NCBI GenBank assembly: GCA_024233215.1 | Contig: JACKPW010000016.1 | Span: 90,601 to 154,600, forward strand | Origin: Verrucomicrobiales bacterium | Lineage (GTDB): Bacteria > Verrucomicrobiota > Verrucomicrobiia > Limisphaerales > J093 | Direction of reading: 5' to 3' | Length of the DNA stretch: 64,000 nucleotides | Part shown: positions 52,726 to 60,649 of the stretch, piece after piece | Numbering within the stretch: the first letter of the stretch is position 1 | Layout of the letters: every line of letters starts with the position of its first letter | Notes under the pieces: model-generated | Databases searched by the model: none | What the model was told of the DNA's origin: nothing | Seen by the model: the letters and a program-made list of their open reading frames with translations, nothing else | Program-made: the position numbers and the translations under genes

Positions 52726-52772
52726 GACTCATAACCTGAAGGTCATAGGTTCAAATCCTATCCCCGCAACCA
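52726..52772 (+). pseudogene. 3' half of an initiator tRNA-Met (CAT)
   Basis: From the anticodon loop CTCATAA onward the tRNA is normal: 3' anticodon strand, T arm ATAGG-TTCAAAT-CCTAT, acceptor CCCCGCA and ACCA. An A at position 72 is the hallmark of initiator tRNA. The 5' half is replaced; instead the upstream bases form a 9-bp inverted repeat GACCTTCAG/CTGAAGGTC (52718-52744) across the anticodon. It is an att junction left by an element that integrated in the initiator tRNA gene. Confidence 0.82.
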
Positions 52773-52860
52773 CTCCCCACCTCATTACCAACCACTTACA
52801 ACTTCGCATTCAAGGACTTAGCGGCAGTTCTGCCGTTCCCCGGCCTTTCCGGACCTCTCC

Positions 52861-52920
52861 GTGAAACCAGTTGAAACCGCCTGAAACCATTTGAAACAAA
52901 GTGGAACTTTTGTGGAATTT
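52861..52920 (+). repeat. Six tandem decamers, likely integrase arm sites
   Basis: Exactly adjacent decamers: GTGAAACCAG, TTGAAACCGC, CTGAAACCAT, TTGAAACAAA, GTGGAACTTT, TGTGGAATTT. The first four share TGAAAC at the same place and the last two are diverged. The tract begins 89 bp after the tRNA CCA end. Ten-bp spacing puts every unit on the same face of the helix, suggesting cooperative protein binding; it is incompatible with simple coding. Confidence 0.75.
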
Positions 52921-53101
52921 CCGATGCTAAGAACCCTACTTGGAAGACTGGCCATTCCGAGTGTTCAGGAACGGTTTGAGACCCACGTCGAACTGCGCCA
53001 CTCCGGTAAAACCTCGGCGAGCTCGCAGAGCCCTCAGGGCCTTCTGTGCTCGTGAGGTCTTGCCAACCGCCCAGCGAGAGGAGAGCCCAGAAGGTCTTCA
53101 G

Positions 53102-54730
53102 TCAGGCAGTCTCTGCGATGCGGAATCGCAAACCGGGCTGTAGCCACAGGCGGACCGTCCCTTCCAACAGGTGGTTGTAGGTCAGGCAACCACCGATCCA
53201 CAACCAACCGAACAGCGCTAATGCCGACGTATCCCTGAACTGGGCGGCAACCAGGTAGGTAACGGCGAAGATAATCCAAGGCACGCCGATCAAAAGCCAG
53301 AACACCCTGCCCGCTGCCTTGATCTGGGTCCGGGCGCGCAATGCTTCCCGTAGCGCCAGCCAGCGAAGGGTGCGGAAGTCAGACAACGTAACGAGCAGCC
53401 CCCCGCCACAAAGAGCGGTCATGAGGAACCACACATCCACCCAGTCCCTCCTGGTGGATTGCGTTGAGCCAAGAGTGAGCGCGACCTGAAGGACGATATT
53501 GATGACCAGCAACGTCCAGCACCCTATGCGGAGGCTGCGAAAGACGCTTTCGTGGTGAGCCATGATCACCTCCCTCTCGGTCACCGGCGTCACCAGGAGT
53601 TCCTCGAGCGTTCCGGTACGGCGGGCTTCGTAAAGTCGGCGTGTGCCTGAGAGGATCGCTTGGATACGGGTGATCAAGTGCAACCCATAGGCCAGACCGC
53701 ACGCACCGATAAGGCCCTGCTCGAACTGCTTCACGGCGAACGCATGGACCAACATCACGCAGAAGAACAGAATCAATAGCCAACGCAGCAAGTTCATCCA
53801 CCAGTCCTCCTTCACGCGCCGCATCGCGAGCCATCGCGCCGGTGAGACTGCTCGCCCGATAGGCAGCCAATCGTAGGTCAGCACGGATGAAGTGGGCCGG
53901 ACCAGGCTATGCAATGAGCCGCCCCCCCTCATTGTCAGTTCAGACTTTCGCCAAGTCCATGGCAGGAGTAAACCTGAGATGAACACGAGGGCCACACTGA
54001 CCAGGCAACTCAAGGTGAGAGAACACCAGAACAGGCTGGCACCGGAGCCAAGCACGCCTGGTCCACTTGATGTGAAACTGCTCTCGAAGGCGTACGCCAC
54101 AGTGGTCATCGGCGAGATTAGCGCCCAACCGTCAAGAATGAAGCGACCAGTCAGAAATGTCGCTCTGGCGTAAGCCGGCAACCACGGCAGGAAGACGACC
54201 AGCAACAGCGTGATCGTTGTTGCAAGCACCGACGTTCGTGCCTCCGTCGCCACCGTGGACCAAAAGACGCCGACCGCTAACGAGAGCAGCATGCCGCAGA
54301 GCAACACCAGCATCAATCGAACAACTTCGGCCCAGAGCACTCCGCCGTGCAGGATCGGGAGAAACAGGCAGGGGAAGATCGCCAGCCATGCACAGACGAC
54401 ACGAAGAGAGTGACCGGCCATCTTCCCAATCACGATTCCTGATCCACTCAGCCGCGTGAGAAAGAGAAGGCCCAGCGTACCTTCCCGCTTCTCCACGCTG
54501 AGGCAGTCCGCAGTCAGAAAAGGTCCCGTGAGCAGACTCAGGGCAAACGCGCAACGGGCCAAGCTCGCGAGCATCATCTGGCCGTACTGCTGCGGAGGTG
54601 TGCTTGGGGAGAAGCGACCGATAGCCAATGCCAGCAAGGCCGCAGCGACAAAGGCCCAGCGTAGCTGCCACGTACTCCGTTGGCGGGATGCCACGCGAAG
54701 TTCACGCTGGATGACCGGTAGAGCGCTCAC
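53102..54730 (-). CDS. ABC-2 type transporter permease
   Basis: Large ABC permease of 542 aa from GTG 54730 (SALPVIQRELRVASRQRST). It has two blocks of about six helices each, e.g. FVAAALLALAIG, CGMLLSLAVGVFWSTVA, LLLVVFLPWLPAYA in the first and LLRWLLILFFCVMLVHAF and WTLLVINIVLQVALTLG in the second. GTLGLLFLTRLSGSGIVIGK and TGTLEELLVTPVTEREVI are the coupling-loop motifs of this family, one in each half. No ATPase gene is adjacent; upstream DNA is phage-derived, so the partner was probably lost or moved. Confidence 0.82.
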   Translation of the reverse strand: MSALPVIQRELRVASRQRSTWQLRWAFVAAALLALAIGRFSPSTPPQQYGQMMLASLARCAFALSLLTGPFLTADCLSVEKREGTLGLLFLTRLSGSGIVIGKMAGHSLRVVCAWLAIFPCLFLPILHGGVLWAEVVRLMLVLLCGMLLSLAVGVFWSTVATEARTSVLATTITLLLVVFLPWLPAYARATFLTGRFILDGWALISPMTTVAYAFESSFTSSGPGVLGSGASLFWCSLTLSCLVSVALVFISGLLLPWTWRKSELTMRGGGSLHSLVRPTSSVLTYDWLPIGRAVSPARWLAMRRVKEDWWMNLLRWLLILFFCVMLVHAFAVKQFEQGLIGACGLAYGLHLITRIQAILSGTRRLYEARRTGTLEELLVTPVTEREVIMAHHESVFRSLRIGCWTLLVINIVLQVALTLGSTQSTRRDWVDVWFLMTALCGGGLLVTLSDFRTLRWLALREALRARTQIKAAGRVFWLLIGVPWIIFAVTYLVAAQFRDTSALALFGWLWIGGCLTYNHLLEGTVRLWLQPGLRFRIAETA

Positions 54731-54821
54731 GGACTGTTGACGGCAAGATTGCGTTTTGCCGTACCCCAAACGCAAGAATGATCGAACATTCCGAGGCCGC
54801 CATCCTGTCTGTGCTTGAGTG

Positions 54822-54956
54822 CTGCGCCGGCCTCGGCATCGACCGTTGCCCCTCCCGACGGGTCCGGGCTGTGGCTTCGGCTGTGGGCGTTGCGCCGTGG
54901 AAGCCCACCTTGGCGTTAGCATCCGTCCCGAGCGTGATCTCCCAAGAGCAGGAACC
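54822..54956 (-). pseudogene. Frameshifted relic of a phage protein end
   Basis: In one frame the minus strand reads SWEITLGTDANAKVGFHGAT (ending near 54873), and in a shifted frame DPSGGATVDAEAGAA (54864-54822). The intact gene at 56885-57430 has SWEITVGGDAAAKVGFHGVT and DPSGGTTVDAEARAA in a single frame. The relic is thus a decayed second copy of the last third of that gene, broken by a frameshift and truncated on both sides. It abuts the start of the ABC permease gene. Confidence 0.85.
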
Positions 54957-55229
54957 GAGGGCCTTCCAACCCCGCCTGAAAGGCGGACGTTCGAGGGCAG
55001 ATTCGGGTGCGAGTTCAGGTCCCCTGGCGAGAGTGCCAGGGACAGAACGCAGCGCGAACGCGGACACCCGTCACCTCCGGCAGGAACGTAGACTCTACCG
55101 ATGAGGAGGAGGTCCAAGCACGTTCGATGGGAACCCCAACATTACCGGGTCCTCGTCATTCGGCCGAGCGTATTGTTCGGCAGTGTTTCCAAAGTCCAGG
55201 TGACTGAAATGTCTGAGGTCGGTTTCACG

Positions 55230-56807
55230 CTATGGCAATAAGTCTGTGATCACGTTGGTAAGTGAAAGACCCATTGGAGGCCCCGCCAGCGCGACCTTCC
55301 CGTGGACGTCAATCACGTAACAGGTCGGTACCGCGTGAAGCCGGAATTGCTTGGCGGCAGCAGACGTCCAGCCTCCTGGACCAGCCCAGGCGTTGAAGGT
55401 GTTCGTCCAACCCCGCTTTGCCAGGTGCGTCCGAGCTTCACGCAACTCGTCGTCAATGCTTAGCGCGATGATCTTAACCCGATGCTGCCATTCAGGATGC
55501 TGTTTTGTAAGTAGTTGCAGTTCCGCCATCGGCCCTTGGCAGGGTCCACACCAGGTAGCCCACCAATCCAGAACCACCACCTCGCCTCGAAAATCTGATA
55601 GCTTGGTCCTGGTTCCATTATCCAACCGGACAATCTCGACGTCCGGGGCGGCCGTTCCTGGCGGAAGAGTGCCGTGCTCCCCCACGTAGTTCTCGAATTC
55701 CAAGTCGGCGAGCTCCTTTTCTCGGAGCAGGCCATCCGGGAGTTTCTCCCATCGAATCTTATCCTCGATGGTCCATCGGTTCGGTCCCCGCTTCCCCCTA
55801 GACGTAGTGAGGGTGTATTCGCCACCGATTGGATGCCCCATGTTTGAAGGTTCTCCCGACTTCACGCTGAAGGTGAATTGAAGTGGCTCGGCCGTGATTC
55901 CGTTCACTGACCCATATACACCCCGCATATAGGGGTGCTCAGCGGTTACATCCAGCAAGGTTACTTCGGCGGTTGAGAAATCGACTCCAAGCGCTGCGGC
56001 CTGAGCAAGAACCCCGCGGGCTGATCCCACCCACTGCCCCCTCCGCATATTCCAAGAATCCTCGACATCCTCCCTTGAGGGCACCTTGTCTACACCAGTT
56101 GCGTTGAGCTTCCTCAGTAGTGCCTCCCAAATCTCCTCGAAGGAGACCATCGCTTCGGTTTCGAGAATCTTCTCATCACGCTGCTGGAGGAAACGCCCCA
56201 CGGTGTTGCCCAACGCTGCCAGGGCAGGATCATCGGCTGCTCGGAGTGGTACACCGGCGCGCGTATCAATGTTGGAAACTAACATCACCTCCCGCTTCGT
56301 GCGCTCATCCGCAATACCATCTGGGAATCGACTCCATCGAATACCCGCGATTGTGCGCCATCCGTCAGGAAACTCGATCGCAAAGCCCAAGGCCAATTCA
56401 TATTCACCCTGCAGGGGTTTAGCAGCTGGGGAATCGCCCATCGGCTCTCCCAGCAGGACGATTCTAATCCCAAACGAGGTCGGCATCCCTTTGGTTTCCG
56501 GTGTCGCAGATGTGCCTGTGGCCTTGGCCACCACCGCCTTGACTCGTAGCTGGATGCGCGAAGCTGCGAGGCCAAGACGAGCCGCCTGATTAAGCACTAA
56601 ACGAGCACTGTCCGACACTCGCTTTCTGTTGAACGGGTGCGGGTACGCCATCTTTTCGGCGAAGCCCTCGACATCCTGAGTCTCCAGGAGCTGAAGAACA
56701 TTCTCGCCGACTGCCGCAGCATGTTGCGCGGCGAGATCAGTGTCAGCGGCACGCACAATGGAACAAAGCAGGAGCAATGAAATGAGGGTGATCGGATGGG
56801 TCTTCAT
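55230..56807 (-). CDS. TlpA-like thioredoxin with a duplicated N-terminal domain
   Basis: Exported redox protein of 525 aa from ATG 56807. The signal peptide is MKTHPITLISLLLLCSIVRA. The C-terminal thioredoxin domain (about 375-525) has VVLDWWATWCGPCQGPMAEL with CxxC, and the cis-Pro in HAVPTCYVID. The N-terminal 370 aa hold two related units. Unit one has RLVLNQAARLGL, LQGEYELALGF and IRWSRFPDGI; unit two has GVLAQAAALGV, IGGEYTLTTSRG and IRWEKLPDGL. I do not recognise this repeated domain. It probably reduces or carries disulfides in the periplasm. Confidence 0.82.
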   Translation of the reverse strand: MKTHPITLISLLLLCSIVRAADTDLAAQHAAAVGENVLQLLETQDVEGFAEKMAYPHPFNRKRVSDSARLVLNQAARLGLAASRIQLRVKAVVAKATGTSATPETKGMPTSFGIRIVLLGEPMGDSPAAKPLQGEYELALGFAIEFPDGWRTIAGIRWSRFPDGIADERTKREVMLVSNIDTRAGVPLRAADDPALAALGNTVGRFLQQRDEKILETEAMVSFEEIWEALLRKLNATGVDKVPSREDVEDSWNMRRGQWVGSARGVLAQAAALGVDFSTAEVTLLDVTAEHPYMRGVYGSVNGITAEPLQFTFSVKSGEPSNMGHPIGGEYTLTTSRGKRGPNRWTIEDKIRWEKLPDGLLREKELADLEFENYVGEHGTLPPGTAAPDVEIVRLDNGTRTKLSDFRGEVVVLDWWATWCGPCQGPMAELQLLTKQHPEWQHRVKIIALSIDDELREARTHLAKRGWTNTFNAWAGPGGWTSAAAKQFRLHAVPTCYVIDVHGKVALAGPPMGLSLTNVITDLLP

Positions 56808-56884
56808 GGCCGGCGAAGGATCATCTGCCGACCATAACGCTTCCAAGCCACTGTTGACAAGTCGCTTCCACTGAAGGAAAGCGG

Positions 56885-57430
56885 TCAACTCCCGGCCACG
56901 ACCCCCTTCCCCTCCAGCGCCACGAGGATCGTGTTGATCGCCGCCCGCGCTTCGGCATCAACCGTGGTGCCGCCGGACGGGTCCGCGATGTGGGCGGCCT
57001 GGGCCGTGGGTGTCACGCCGTGGAACCCGACTTTGGCTGCGGCATCTCCCCCGACCGTGATCTCCCAGGAATAGGCCCCGGCGTGGCGCTTGACCGCCCC
57101 GTCCGTGACGTTCCAGATGAGGTAGCCCGTCGGGATGGTGCCGGTCGAAGGATCAACCACTACTGCCGCCGCTCTGGTCTGCAGCCAGGTGCCCGGCGTG
57201 CCCGCCGCCGTGCAAACCCACTCTCCACCCAAGGCGTCCCGCCAGAACTCGTTCAGGACCCGGTCGCCGCTGGTCGGCGGCCCGATGATCGCGGTCGGAC
57301 TCCCGTTCTGGTGCGTGGCCACCCGCTTGGCGATTTCCTCGGCCAGGATGGCGAAGTTGTCGGCGGTCAGTTGGCGGAACGTCTCGGCGTTCAGGACTTC
57401 CTTCAGGCGGCTGGGTGTAATCGTGCTCAT
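56885..57430 (-). CDS. Phage-like protein of unknown function (tail-associated)
   Basis: Protein of 181 aa. The N-terminus is helical (SRLKEVLNAETFRQLTADNF), a beta-rich middle follows (LIWNVTDGAVKRHAGAYSW), and the end is AKVGFHGVTPTAQAAHIADP with DAEARAAINTILVALEG. The GF(F/H)GxTP end occurs on many phage tail or fibre proteins as I recall. It overlaps the tail gene by 4 bp (ATGA), so both derive from one prophage module. A broken copy of its end lies at 54822. Confidence 0.65.
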   Translation of the reverse strand: MSTITPSRLKEVLNAETFRQLTADNFAILAEEIAKRVATHQNGSPTAIIGPPTSGDRVLNEFWRDALGGEWVCTAAGTPGTWLQTRAAAVVVDPSTGTIPTGYLIWNVTDGAVKRHAGAYSWEITVGGDAAAKVGFHGVTPTAQAAHIADPSGGTTVDAEARAAINTILVALEGKGVVAGS

Positions 57431-58995
57431 ACCTTCGTGACTTTGATCTGCGTGGCGTTGATGGAGTTCAGGCCCGCCCGTTGGTTCCAGGCCCGGATGA
57501 TGAAATCCGACTCAGACCCCAGGGCGGCAAGGATCGTGGCGTTGCTGATCGTCGCATTCCCCGTCGTCGGGAACGTTGCCTCCCACTGCACCGTCTCCGT
57601 TGCCACATCCAGAATCTGCAGCTTGGTGGCGTCGGCAAACGTGGACGGGCAATCCTCCTCGACCGGGTGAAGGTTCCGCAGTGGCGAAGCCATGTCCCAG
57701 TCCACCACCACCGATTCGCCGCCCGCGTACGTCGGGCAGTGCCCATCCCCGTTGACGGTCAGGTTGATTGGCGCCAGCGGCAGGTAGGCCCGTGCCGTCG
57801 AGGTGATCTCATACACCCCGGCCCCGGCCAGGTCCGTCGTCACCCCGAGCAGCTCGGCCTGGAACTTCCACTTCAGACTCTCCCCCGGCAGCGCCACCCG
57901 TCCCCATTCGCAGGTCAGGTACGGCCGGGATGCACTCGGGAAGATCAGGAACCCGGTCGCCCCGTCCGCGTGATCCTCCTTCTCGCAGGCGTAGGCCGCC
58001 CGGACGTAGCTGAAAGCGTACTGGTTCCCCGACACCAGCGTCGGTCCCCAGACCAGGAACACCTCCGTGCCCAGGAACAGCACCGACCGCCCCGCCATCG
58101 CTTCCGCGAAGGTAGCGTCATAGGGCGTCTTGTCGGGAGACGTGATCGTCAGCAGCAGTCCGCCGTCCTCATCGACCGCAGGCCCAGACTTCGACAACGC
58201 CCCGTTCAACGTGGCCATCAGGCAGAACGTGCGGGTGGACCGATAGAACTCGTAGCTGTCGGGCGCGACCTCGTTCCAGGAATGCACCCGGCCGGTGACC
58301 GTGTCCCCACGGGCGACCAGCAACTGGAAGTGGGTGTGTTCCTCCGGTTGAAAGCCGTAGGGCGTCTCGAAGAGCCGCGCACCGGCGATCTGCTGCGGGC
58401 TGTAGGTCTCCGGTTCGACCGGATCATCCGCCGCGGGCGAGTAGGCTACCCCGTTGAGGTAACCGCGATCCTCGAGGAACCTCACATCAACCTCCACCGA
58501 CTCCGGGGACCGACGGCTGACCTCCTCAACCCGGCAGAGCAGGCCCGAGAGGCTGTTGGAAGCGGAGGACAGGCTGAAGGTATCGCCCGGGGCCAGAGAA
58601 CCTGCGCTCGCCGCCTTGAGGCTGATTCGACCGGTGATTCTCGGGAGGGCGCGCTGCTGGCACCAGGCGGCCGCCACCTGCCAGGCCGGGTCCTGCCGCG
58701 TGATCCACGGCCGCTGGATGCTCTCCGTCTTGGTCGCCCCCTGGATGGCAAACGCCGCCCGGTCATGCCACGCGACACTGTCCTCCTGCCGCTGCTTGTC
58801 CCGGTTGCGGAAGGTCAACGTGACCTGGTTGATCGTGTCTGGCCACGCAGTTACTTCAATGTCGGGATCAGCCGCCAGGTCATTCTCGTCGAACGTCAAC
58901 CCGTCGCCTTCCGCACCCCGGATGACCTGCGCCTCGTGACAACGCTTGGCCACCTCGATCAAGAGGGAAACCAGGCTCGAATCGTAGCTGCCCAA
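57427..58995 (-). CDS. Phage tail protein, N-terminally truncated and fused
   Basis: The frame is 522 codons long but lacks a proper start (its first possible start is a TTG at 58995). From about residue 27 it resembles putative phage tail/baseplate proteins: TAWPDTINQVTLTFRNRDKQ, then DPAWQVAAAWCQQRALPRI, LAPGDTFSLS and LCRVEEVSRR. The later part is beta-rich with several Fn3-like stretches (APINLTVNGDG). Residues 1-26 (GSYDSSLVSLLIEVAKRC) belong to a different family, an MlaE-type STAS domain. The gene is therefore a recombinant and probably not functional. Confidence 0.7.
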   Translation of the reverse strand: MGSYDSSLVSLLIEVAKRCHEAQVIRGAEGDGLTFDENDLAADPDIEVTAWPDTINQVTLTFRNRDKQRQEDSVAWHDRAAFAIQGATKTESIQRPWITRQDPAWQVAAAWCQQRALPRITGRISLKAASAGSLAPGDTFSLSSASNSLSGLLCRVEEVSRRSPESVEVDVRFLEDRGYLNGVAYSPAADDPVEPETYSPQQIAGARLFETPYGFQPEEHTHFQLLVARGDTVTGRVHSWNEVAPDSYEFYRSTRTFCLMATLNGALSKSGPAVDEDGGLLLTITSPDKTPYDATFAEAMAGRSVLFLGTEVFLVWGPTLVSGNQYAFSYVRAAYACEKEDHADGATGFLIFPSASRPYLTCEWGRVALPGESLKWKFQAELLGVTTDLAGAGVYEITSTARAYLPLAPINLTVNGDGHCPTYAGGESVVVDWDMASPLRNLHPVEEDCPSTFADATKLQILDVATETVQWEATFPTTGNATISNATILAALGSESDFIIRAWNQRAGLNSINATQIKVTKV

Positions 58996-59170
58996 GGTCC
59001 TTCATCACCAACCGAACCACCTCGGGCCCCGGCGCGGCCTGCAGTTGACGGCTGACCTCGTCGAACGATGGTACCTGCTGATGCAAACTCCAGTCACCGC
59101 CAATCGAGATCACGAGCTCCCGGCCTCCAGGCTGCTCCACCGTCAGACGACGTTGAGTGTCCCGACTCAT
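58918..59170 (-). pseudogene. STAS start of an MlaE-like ABC permease, frameshifted
   Basis: From ATG 59170 the frame reads RELVISIGGDWSLHQQVPSF and PEVVRLVMKDLG, the N-terminal STAS region of MlaE-type lipid ABC permeases. At about 58996 one extra base in CCTTGGGC shifts the frame; in the next frame the domain continues as GSYDSSLVSLLIEVAKRCHE to about 58918, where phage tail sequence begins. The membrane part of the permease is absent. Confidence 0.7.
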
Positions 59171-59287
59171 GTTCGATTTCACTGGATGGCACAGCGCACC
59201 AGATGCAGCCGGCCATCGACTCGATGAAGCTCGGATTTCGGTTTCGCTTGGGATTCGTTCACATCCTAACTCCTGATAGTTGCGCGA

Positions 59288-60601
59288 TCAGAGGGTCAGG
59301 CGCGCCCGTAGACCAAAGACCGCGATCACGTCTTGGTCAGGGTTCAGCGCCGGGTTCACCAGCACCTGGATGTCCGGGGTAAGACTGAGGCGCTGCAATA
59401 ATTGGACGCGATACATCATCTCCAGGGTGTACTCATCCCGCAACCCGCTGTCGTAGGTTTCTGTTGATGGACGTCCCCAGGTGAAACCAATCGCCAGAAG
59501 GTCGCTGCGATCGCGCAGATAATAGCCCGCCCCCGCGCTGACCGCAGTCTCGAGCGGAACGCCTCCTCCCCCATCCGACCAACCAGCTCGGACGAACGGG
59601 AGCCAGCGTTCGGCAAACAGCCAGTTCGCCGAAGCTGCCACGCCCCAACCACTGGGAATCCCCGCCTTGGTCCGCTCGGAGGTCTGCCATGCGGTGACGT
59701 GGATGTTGTCCTCCATCCGACGGTCCCACGAACCGCTCCACCCCAGTTCGATGTGCTTGAAATACTCCGCTTCGGTGAAAAAGCCTTCAATCGAATCCAA
59801 CGGCTGGGTTGGATCACCGCTCGCGTCGGCCAAACCAGCGGCCAGGTAAATGCGTTCCGTCAAACTGCCGCGAACAGCGACTCCCGGTCCCTGTCCCGGA
59901 GCGGCGATGGTGGGATTGCAGCTCAGGGTCGAGTTCATGAAGTCGGTCCAGGGATTTACGAGCCCATAGGTATCGACGTAATCCGTGACGTCCACAATAC
60001 CGGCGACAAAGGAAAGACGGTTGTCGAGAAACTGCTGGTGCCAGTAAAAGTTGGATAGCAGCCAACCTGCATCGCTCCATGTAATCGCCGTCAGGGATGA
60101 GTACCCCAATTGCGCTCCGAATTTCTGGGGCGAGATCTCCGTGTATCGATGCCGGTTCTCAAATTTGAACGTGAGTGAGCCGGGGTTCTTCCACGGTTCC
60201 CCAGGCCAGCGCCATTGGCCGTACACCCGGAACACTCCCCCAGCCGCCCAATCCTCTCCCAGGCTCTCCGTGGCCCCCTGGACCAGGGCGTTGTAGTCGC
60301 CGGCGAGCGTCAGGCCCACATGGTCACGCAACCCGCTCCGCTGTCTCTGCAGCCATGCTTCGTATTGGTCAATGAAGGTCGGCGACAGCGCGGGAGAATC
60401 GATTTGATCGTCGGCTTGCAACTGTCCGCCTACCGAGGCGCTGCTTCCAAAGGTGCGGGGAGCGTTGGCCAGGGCAACGGGCGGCATCGAGTTGGTTATG
60501 GACTCCGACTTCAGCCCCATACAGGGCAGCAACGACAACCAAATGAGAAAGACCCGGCAGAAGCGCTTGTTGATGTGCTGGTGGGACACGACGCAACGCA
60601 T
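59288..60601 (-). CDS. OprB-like carbohydrate porin
   Basis: Outer-membrane porin of about 437 aa (ATG 60601; ATG 60622 is an alternative). A signal segment (CRVFLIWLSLLPCMGLKSES) is followed by YEAWLQRQRSGLRDHVGL, typical of the OprB start, and many aromatic beta strands: GGVFRVYGQWRWPGEPWKN, LTFKFENRHRYTEI, SDAGWLLSNFYWHQQFLDNR. The end (VIAVFGLRARLTL) suits BAM insertion. It lies after the amidohydrolase gene in the same direction, 48 bp away. It probably takes up small sugars or related products. Confidence 0.85.
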   Translation of the reverse strand: MRCVVSHQHINKRFCRVFLIWLSLLPCMGLKSESITNSMPPVALANAPRTFGSSASVGGQLQADDQIDSPALSPTFIDQYEAWLQRQRSGLRDHVGLTLAGDYNALVQGATESLGEDWAAGGVFRVYGQWRWPGEPWKNPGSLTFKFENRHRYTEISPQKFGAQLGYSSLTAITWSDAGWLLSNFYWHQQFLDNRLSFVAGIVDVTDYVDTYGLVNPWTDFMNSTLSCNPTIAAPGQGPGVAVRGSLTERIYLAAGLADASGDPTQPLDSIEGFFTEAEYFKHIELGWSGSWDRRMEDNIHVTAWQTSERTKAGIPSGWGVAASANWLFAERWLPFVRAGWSDGGGGVPLETAVSAGAGYYLRDRSDLLAIGFTWGRPSTETYDSGLRDEYTLEMMYRVQLLQRLSLTPDIQVLVNPALNPDQDVIAVFGLRARLTL

Positions 60602-60649
60602 GTTGGAATCGTTGACAGGCATCGATGCTTCATCCCACCAACGGCGACT

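Larger units (their letters stand above)
52524..53101. other. Attachment-site region after the IS66 element
   Basis: About 580 bp without a supported protein gene. It contains an initiator-tRNA 3' half (52726-52772) and a tract of decamer repeats (52861-52920), listed separately. Bases 52524-52725 show no feature I recognise; a minus-strand frame there has no family match. Bases 52921-53101 hold the 3' flank of the ABC permease gene. Confidence 0.55.

Noticed and set aside
52484..52732. Minus-strand ORF of 82 codons overlapping the IS66 right end and the tRNA fragment
   Set aside because: It spans an IS end and a tRNA relic, so it cannot be an old gene, and it has no known family.
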